Below are positions 58,791 to 64,000 of a stretch of 64,000 bases of DNA, one piece after another. Made by a program: the position numbers and the translations under genes. The notes beneath the pieces are model-generated. The model saw only the letters and a program-made list of their open reading frames with translations. It did not search any database and was not told where the DNA came from. Within the stretch, counting starts at the first letter, position 1. Each line of letters starts with the position of its first letter. The DNA comes from Cryptosporangium minutisporangium (GTDB lineage Bacteria > Actinomycetota > Actinomycetes > Mycobacteriales > Cryptosporangiaceae): NCBI RefSeq assembly GCF_039536245.1, contig NZ_BAAAYN010000036.1, forward strand, positions 1 to 64,000, given 5' to 3'.

Positions 58791-59586
58791 GAATTAGTTC
58801 TCCCAGGAGGTTGCCCATTCGGGTGGCGGACGCCTTGCCGGCCTCGATCACCTCGTCGTGCGCGAGCGGCTTGCCGGCCATTCCGGCCGCCAGGTTGGTG
58901 ACCAGCGACAGCCCGAACACCTCGGTGCCCCGCGCACGGGCCGCGATGGCCTCCAGCGCCGTCGACATCCCGACCAGGTCGGCGCCGAGCGTCCGGAGCA
59001 TCCGGATCTCGGCCGGCGTCTCGTAGTGCGGCCCGGGCAGCGCCGCGTACACGCCCTCCTCGAGCGAGGGGTCGATCTCCTTGGCCAGGCGCCGCAGCCG
59101 GGGCGAGTACAGATCGGTGAGGTCGACGAACGTCGCGCCGACGAGCGGCGAGCGGCCGGTGAGGTTGAGGTGGTCGCTGATCAGTACCGGCTGGCCGACC
59201 GACATCCCCTGCCGCAGGCCGCCCGCGGCGTTGGTCAGGATGACCGTCCGGCAGCCCGCGGCGGCGGCGACCCGCACTCCGTGGACGACCGGTTCCACAC
59301 CGCGGCCCTCGTACAGGTGGGTGCGCCCGAGGAACACCAGGACCTGCTTGGTGCCGACGGTCAGCGAGCGGACCGTACCGACGTGGCCCACGGCCGACGG
59401 CGGGGTGAACCCGGTGAGGTGGTCGAGCGGGATCTCGGCGTTCGCCTCACCGATCTGGTCGGCGGCCGGGGCCCAACCCGATCCGAGGACGAGCGCAACG
59501 TCGTACTGGCGTACTCCGGTCGCCTCGCCGAGCGCGGTCGCCGCGGAGGCAGCGAGGAACTCAGGGCTGGAGGGGTCGGTCGTCAT
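58780..59586 (-). CDS. Purine nucleoside phosphorylase
   Basis: A 268-residue trimeric PNP (class II, DeoD/PunA-like of low-molecular-mass type) splitting inosine and guanosine nucleosides. The signature [13 protein letters not shown] is present with LGSGWAP at the phosphate loop and [15 protein letters not shown] 59586 gives the family start. Works after adenosine deaminase and before the sugar mutase. Confidence 0.94.
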   Translation of the reverse strand: MTTDPSSPEFLAASAATALGEATGVRQYDVALVLGSGWAPAADQIGEANAEIPLDHLTGFTPPSAVGHVGTVRSLTVGTKQVLVFLGRTHLYEGRGVEPVVHGVRVAAAAGCRTVILTNAAGGLRQGMSVGQPVLISDHLNLTGRSPLVGATFVDLTDLYSPRLRRLAKEIDPSLEEGVYAALPGPHYETPAEIRMLRTLGADLVGMSTALEAIAARARGTEVFGLSLVTNLAAGMAGKPLAHDEVIEAGKASATRMGNLLGELIRQA

Positions 59587-59649
59587 CGTCACGTCCGAGC
59601 AGGCTACTCGCTTACTGCCTGTGCCTGTCACGCGACCGGCACCTGGCGA

Positions 59650-62556
59650 TTACGGAGCGCCGGTGTCGAACTCGAACGAGGCGGTGATCTCGTCGAAGAG
59701 CGTGACGCGGTCCTTGAAGAGCTTCTCCGGGCTGGTCAGGTACACGCTGTACGCCTTGCCGTCCACCACGGCGACCCGCCAGAGACGGTGCTTCTGGACG
59801 CCGCTCTCGGTGTAGACGAACTCCCACTCCCAGGTCTCCTCGCCGCCGAGCTTCTTGGCGGCCTCTTTCCGGTGGATCGTGTCGAAGGCGCTGATCTGCC
59901 CGTCTTCCAGGCGCTTCTGCTGGTAGTTCTCGGCGCTCTTCAGGTGCTGCTCCGGTGACGAGCCGTTCTCGACCAGCACCCGCAGCTTGTCACCGTCGAT
60001 GCTGTCGTAGTCGACGTAGGTGCTGGCCTCCTTGGCCGTCCAGTCGGCGGGGGCCTTCAGCGTGAAACCCCGCTCCGAGTAGGAGTACGACTTCAGGTCG
60101 ACCCCGCTGCGCGCCGGGGCGGACACCGTCGGCCGCGGGGACGTGGCGTTGTCGTCACCGGACGCGGCCACGCTCACCACGTAGCTGATCAGGCCGATCA
60201 GCAGGACGGCGACCACGATCGCGACGACGATGAGCACGGTCCGGCGTCGGCTCTGCGGGCCGGCCGACCCCGGCGTACCGGACAGGTCGGGCGGCTGCGG
60301 CGACACCATCGTGTGGCCACCGACTCCGGAGGCGCCGAGGTATGCCGAGCGGCGCGGGGAGGACGACGGCGGCGGGGTGGACGGCAGCGGCGCCGTGGAG
60401 TTCCCCGGCTCACCGTAGTTGGGCGCACCACCGTACGGGGTGCCGTACGTCGTGGCTCCGTAGCCGGGCGGCGGCCCTTGAGTTCCCGGTGGTCCCTGCG
60501 GGGGCGGCGTCGGCGTCAGGCCCGGCACGCGGGCGTACCCCGACATCGGGTGCTGTCCAGGCGGCTGCTGACCGGGCGCGTGCTGCCCGTGCTGCCCGCC
60601 TCCGTGCTGCCCGCCTCCGTGCTGCCCGCCTCCGTGCTGCCCGCCTCCGTGCTGCCCGCCTCCGTGCTGCCCGCCTCCGTGCTGCCCGCCTCCGTGCTGC
60701 CCGCCTCCGTGCTGCCCGCCTCCGTGCTGCCCGCCTCCGTGCTGCCCGCCTCCGTGCTGCCCGCCTCCGTGCTGCCCGCCTCCGTGCTGCCCGCCTCCGT
60801 GCTGCCCGCCTCCGTGCTGCCCGCCTCCGTGCTGCCCGCCTCCGTGCTGCCCGCCTCCGTGCTGCCCGCCTCCGTGCTGCCCGCCTCCGTGCTGCCCGCC
60901 TCCGTGCTGCCCGCCTCCGTGCTGCCCGCCTCCGTGCTGCCCGCCTCCGTGCTGCCCGCCTCCGTGCTGCCCGCCTCCGTGCTGCCCGCCTCCGTGCTGC
61001 CCGCCTCCGTGCTGCCCGCCTCCGTGCTGCCCGCCTCCGTGCTGGCCGGGCCCGTGCTGGCCGGGCCCGTGCTGGCCCGGAGGCGGCTGCTGGCCGGGCA
61101 TGGGCTGCGGCCCCGGACCGACGTGCTGACCAGGAACCGAGACGCTGCCGCGCACGGTGGCGCGACCGCCGGCCCGCGCCGGCCCACCGCTGTGCGGCGC
61201 GACACCGGGCTCCGGCTTGTCGGTCGGCCCCGCGTTGCCCATCCCACCGGACGTCGGCCTGGCGTCCGACTGATCGGCGGGCAGCGACGGCACACCGTCC
61301 GTGGTGAAGGGGTTGACGGCCATCGCCGCGGTGCCGTCCGGCGCGCCGCGCTGGCCGGACGCGCCCTCGCCGGGCGAGCCCGGGCCCGAGACCGGCTTCG
61401 CCGGGCCGGAGGAGCCGGGAGGCGGCGGCGGTGCACCCGGCGGTGCGGGCGGCACCGCACGGTTCGCCGGTGTTCCGCTGGGCGGCGGGGGCGGCGGGGG
61501 CGGCGGTGTGCCGGGGGAGGCGCTCGCCGGCGTTCCCTGAGCCGCGCCCGGCGCAGCCGACAGCGGCCCGCCGGGGGTGCCGGGCGGCACGGCGGGGCTG
61601 GGGCTCGGGTCCTCGCGACGGCGCCGCAGGTTCTGCAACCGGTCGGCGGGTCCGGACTGCCGGGGCGCCCGCCCGCCGCCGTCGAGCGACGTGATGCGGC
61701 CGCCGGACAGCACCGTGCGCAACGCGTTCCGCGTCTTGATCGCGTCCCAGCGCTGTTCCGGGTCTTTCTCCAGCAGGCCGAGCAGCACCGGCGCCAGGGG
61801 CCCGGCGAACGCCATCTGGTCGGGGGGCTCGACGACGACCGCGGTCATCGTCGGCAGCGGGTCACCGCGGTCGAACGGCGGACGCCCTTCGACGGCGGTG
61901 TAGAGCGTGGCGCCGAGCGAGAACAGGTCGCTCGGCGGGCCGAACGGACGCCCGCGGGCCCGCTCCGGCGCGATGTACTGCGGTGAGCCGAGCAGCAGCC
62001 CGGTGCTGGTCAGCGGCGACTCGTTGGGGGAGCGCGCGACCCCGAAGTCGGTCAGCGTCACCCGTCCGTCGGTGCCGAGCAGCACGTTGCCCGGCTTGAC
62101 GTCACGGTGCAGCACGCCGACCCGGTGGGCGGCCTCCAAGGCGCCGAGCACGGCCAGCCCGATCTCGGCGACGCGGTCGTAGGGCAGCGGGCCCTCGTCC
62201 CGGAGCGTGTCCGCGAGGCTCGCGGCGTCGAGCAGCTCCATCACGATCCACGGGCGGTCGCCGTCGTTCACGACGTCGTAGACCCGGATCACGGCGGGGT
62301 GGTTCAGAGCCGCGGCGGCGCGCGCCTCGCGGAGCGTCCGCTCGCAGAGGACGGACCGCTCCGGCGCCGGGATACCCGGTGGGAGCAGGACCTCTTTGAC
62401 CGCGACTTCGCGGCGGAGCAGCTCGTCGAAAGCGCGCCAAACCGTCCCCATGCCACCGGACCCCACGGACGATCGCAGGGTGTACCGTCTGCCGACGGTC
62501 CGGCCATCGGGCGCCTTCGCGGCCGAGGTGCCGTCTACCGGGGTGGGTGCGTCCAC
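59650..62556 (-). CDS. Membrane Ser/Thr protein kinase with His-rich repeat
   Basis: A 968-residue PknB-type kinase. Kinase domain 25-280 has VGSGGMGTVW, Lys54, HRDVKPGN (150-157) and DFG (170-172), all intact. A Pro/Gly-rich linker follows, containing about 29 exact GGGQH-type pentapeptides (residues about 508-652). A membrane span lies at about 770-795, and the extracellular domain (800-968) is of unknown fold with no PASTA repeats. The linker is cytoplasmic, so the roughly 30 histidines could bind metal near the kinase domain. GTG/ATG choice: the ATG at 62556 has an AAAGGT upstream. Confidence 0.93.
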   Translation of the reverse strand: MDAPTPVDGTSAAKAPDGRTVGRRYTLRSSVGSGGMGTVWRAFDELLRREVAVKEVLLPPGIPAPERSVLCERTLREARAAAALNHPAVIRVYDVVNDGDRPWIVMELLDAASLADTLRDEGPLPYDRVAEIGLAVLGALEAAHRVGVLHRDVKPGNVLLGTDGRVTLTDFGVARSPNESPLTSTGLLLGSPQYIAPERARGRPFGPPSDLFSLGATLYTAVEGRPPFDRGDPLPTMTAVVVEPPDQMAFAGPLAPVLLGLLEKDPEQRWDAIKTRNALRTVLSGGRITSLDGGGRAPRQSGPADRLQNLRRRREDPSPSPAVPPGTPGGPLSAAPGAAQGTPASASPGTPPPPPPPPPSGTPANRAVPPAPPGAPPPPPGSSGPAKPVSGPGSPGEGASGQRGAPDGTAAMAVNPFTTDGVPSLPADQSDARPTSGGMGNAGPTDKPEPGVAPHSGGPARAGGRATVRGSVSVPGQHVGPGPQPMPGQQPPPGQHGPGQHGPGQHGGGQHGGGQHGGGQHGGGQHGGGQHGGGQHGGGQHGGGQHGGGQHGGGQHGGGQHGGGQHGGGQHGGGQHGGGQHGGGQHGGGQHGGGQHGGGQHGGGQHGGGQHGGGQHGGGQHGGGQHGGGQHGGGQHGGGQHGGGQHGGGQHGGGQHGQHAPGQQPPGQHPMSGYARVPGLTPTPPPQGPPGTQGPPPGYGATTYGTPYGGAPNYGEPGNSTAPLPSTPPPSSSPRRSAYLGASGVGGHTMVSPQPPDLSGTPGSAGPQSRRRTVLIVVAIVVAVLLIGLISYVVSVAASGDDNATSPRPTVSAPARSGVDLKSYSYSERGFTLKAPADWTAKEASTYVDYDSIDGDKLRVLVENGSSPEQHLKSAENYQQKRLEDGQISAFDTIHRKEAAKKLGGEETWEWEFVYTESGVQKHRLWRVAVVDGKAYSVYLTSPEKLFKDRVTLFDEITASFEFDTGAP
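60601..61035 (-). repeat. Tandem repeat: 29 perfect 15-bp units
   Basis: TCCGTGCTGCCCGCC repeated 29 times without a single change, with variant units on both flanks (near-copy at 60586-60600; three variants at 61036-61080). On the coding (minus) strand each unit encodes Gly-Gly-Gly-Gln-His. Because the unit is a multiple of three, all frames stay open across it. Confidence 0.97.
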
Positions 62557-62883
62557 GCTTACCTTTTCTACTCGCCCGTTCTAGCACTCAGGTCCCATCG
62601 TGCCAGCCCGGGCTCGATCATCGTGCCGGACGGGATCGGTCCCCGCCTTCAGGCTCGACTGAGTCCACCGACCTGCTCCGAGAAAGGGTGTCGGACCCGG
62701 CCGCGTCGGGCAAGTGTGCTGTCACATAGACCCCAGTTATTATCGGTACAAAAGCCGCATTCGCGCCGCCCGGAACCGTATTAGTCGGGTGATGAAGCCG
62801 GAAACGACCAGTGGCGCCCCGTTACGTACCGGTCATTTGCGTGAACAAGTCACGCTCAGCTCACCGCTGATTACTCTAAATGA
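62557..62883. other. Divergent promoter region, kinase and GCS2-like gene
   Basis: 327 bases without a gene. TATTAT at 62738 is a possible -10 element. TACTCT at 62872-62877 is placed six bases before the ATG at 62884, fitting a leaderless start for the plus-strand gene; I see no good -35 for it. Confidence 0.45.
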
Positions 62884-64000
62884 ATGCGGATCCCGTTCAA
62901 CCGCTCCGAGGGTGCGAGCCTCGGTATCGAGTGGGAGCTCGAACTCGTCGATCTGGCGAGCGGCGAGCTGACCCCGCTCGCCTCGGAGATCCTCGAACAG
63001 ATCCGTCCGGCCGGGCAGCCGAGCCATCCGCGGGCCAAGCACGAGCTGTTCGAGAACACGATCGAGGTCATCACCGGCGTCTGCCGCACGGTGGAGGAGG
63101 CGATGGAGGACCTGCGTGTCACGGTCGGTGAGGTCTCCGCCGCGGCGGCCGAGCGCGACGCCGGCCTGATCTGCTCCGGGAGCCATCCGTTCAGCGACTG
63201 GGCGCTGCAGAAGGTGAGCCCCGATCCGCGCTACGCCCTACTTCTCGACCGAATGCAGCTCCCGGCCAGGCAGCTGCTCACGTTCGGCGTCCACGTGCAC
63301 GTCGGAGTCCGGGCCGCGGAAAAAGTCATTCCGATCGTCAATGCGTTGACACAGTACGTGCCGCATTTCCTCGCGCTCTCGGCGTCGTCTCCGTTCTGGG
63401 CGGGCGCCGATACGGGCCTGGCCAGCGTCCGAACGAAGATTTTCGAGCAGTTGCCGACGGCGGGTCTGCCGCATCAGCTCGCGAACTGGAAGCAGTTCGA
63501 GGCGTACATGGATCTGCTGATTCGAACCAAGGCGATCAGTTCGATCCGGGAGGTCTGGTGGGACATCCGCCCGCATCCCGATTTCGGCACCGTCGAGGTG
63601 CGAATCTGTGACGGCCTACCGACGTTGGACGAGGTCGGAGCGGTCGGCGCGTTGGCGCAATGCCTGGTCGAGCGGCTCGACCGGGAGTATGACCGGGGAT
63701 ACACTCTTCCGGTGCCGCGCGGCTGGGTCGTTCGAGAGAACAAATGGCGCGCTGCCCGGCACGGTATCGATGCCGAGGTCATTGTTGACGACCGTGGCAC
63801 GGTAGTTCCGGTAGCGGACGCCATAACTGATCTGGTCGAGGACCTCATGCCGACTGCACGGCGACTCGGTTGCTCTGAGCAACTGTCTGGAATAGAGCGC
63901 ATTCTTGCCGCGGGCCCGTCCTATGCCCGCCAGCGCGCCGTGGCCGACGCCCACGAGGGTGATCTGCGCGCGGTGGTGCACAGCCTGCTCGCGGAGGCGC
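62884..64000 (+). CDS. Glutamate-cysteine ligase-like (YbdK/GCS2) protein, 3' end outside window
   Basis: The first 372 residues of a carboxylate-amine ligase of the GCS2/YbdK family. Conserved motifs are LGIEWELELVD at the start, HELFENTIEV, FGVHVHVGV near 140 and WWDIRPHPDFGTVEVRICD near 225. Family members join glutamate to an amine using ATP. Actinobacteria make mycothiol rather than glutathione, so the product is uncertain. ATG 62884 lacks a Shine-Dalgarno but has a leaderless-type -10. The frame is open to the window edge. Confidence 0.88.
   Translation, partial: MRIPFNRSEGASLGIEWELELVDLASGELTPLASEILEQIRPAGQPSHPRAKHELFENTIEVITGVCRTVEEAMEDLRVTVGEVSAAAAERDAGLICSGSHPFSDWALQKVSPDPRYALLLDRMQLPARQLLTFGVHVHVGVRAAEKVIPIVNALTQYVPHFLALSASSPFWAGADTGLASVRTKIFEQLPTAGLPHQLANWKQFEAYMDLLIRTKAISSIREVWWDIRPHPDFGTVEVRICDGLPTLDEVGAVGALAQCLVERLDREYDRGYTLPVPRGWVVRENKWRAARHGIDAEVIVDDRGTVVPVADAITDLVEDLMPTARRLGCSEQLSGIERILAAGPSYARQRAVADAHEGDLRAVVHSLLAEA

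Noticed and set aside
60586-61080. CRISPR-like array of short repeats
   Set aside because: The units are directly adjacent with no spacers and sit inside a coding sequence.
60313-61986. Long plus-strand frame (557 codons) with repeated Leu-Pro-Ala-Ser-Val, and similar frames across the 15-bp array
   Set aside because: It is the antisense shadow of the kinase gene; a 15-bp repeat keeps every frame open, and it has no family features.

Overview
The window is chromosomal DNA of a high-G+C actinobacterium. Coding density is high, third codon positions are almost all G or C, GTG starts are common, ATGA/GTGA start-stop overlaps are frequent, and several genes look leaderless. The gene order (purN-purH, folD, trpS, YihY, D-Ala-D-Ala carboxypeptidase, an SCO4848-type membrane protein, sdhCDAB, BMP nucleoside transporter, cdd, deoA, add, deoC, PGM, PNP) matches the core chromosome arrangement known from Streptomyces and relatives. 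A cslA-glxA-GH6 set suggests a filamentous or tip-growing lineage. I cannot name the genus. I see no phage, transposase, CRISPR array, tRNA or rRNA.

Layout. 0-7.5 kb: DUF6350 membrane protein, purN-purH, a MoxR/VWA pair, folD. 7.5-14.5 kb: a structured, lower-G+C non-coding island of about 800 bp leading into cslA (cellulose-synthase-like) and glxA (copper radical oxidase), with a convergent GH6 glucanase; together these are a predicted surface-glycan synthesis and trimming set. 14.7-21.3 kb: galE, trpS, 2'-5' RNA ligase, YihY, DD-carboxypeptidase, an M15-like protein with an internal ribosome site, and a small membrane protein. 21.4-24.8 kb: succinate dehydrogenase sdhCDAB (minus strand). 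25.5-33 kb: BMP-type nucleoside ABC transporter, cytidine deaminase, thymidine phosphorylase. 33-48 kb: mixed genes including an MMPL exporter, adenosine deaminase, 5-oxoprolinase subunits and a two-component system. 47.5-49 kb: a TetR/SDR divergent pair with two visible operators. 49-59.6 kb: two aldehyde dehydrogenases (one lacking its catalytic half), deoC, a glycosyltransferase, upp, a PGM2-sized sugar mutase, an AMP-forming acyl-CoA synthetase and purine nucleoside phosphorylase. 59.6-64 kb: a membrane Ser/Thr kinase with a giant His-rich tandem repeat and a partial glutamate-cysteine ligase-like gene.

Working together: from 25 to 59 kb the genes form a nearly complete nucleoside salvage and deoxyribose catabolism route. 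It covers uptake, deamination, phosphorolysis, pentose-1-phosphate mutase, aldolase, acetaldehyde oxidation and possibly acyl-CoA formation, alongside uracil and adenosine salvage.

The most unusual signal is not a gene. A family of about 115-bp imperfect palindromes occurs six times (five full, one fragment) in both orientations, nearly always between convergent genes. The arms covary between copies, and in four copies the first bases of the element are the stop codon of the adjoining gene. A second, smaller palindromic family (two copies) and a separate long hairpin near 41.2 kb also occupy gene ends.
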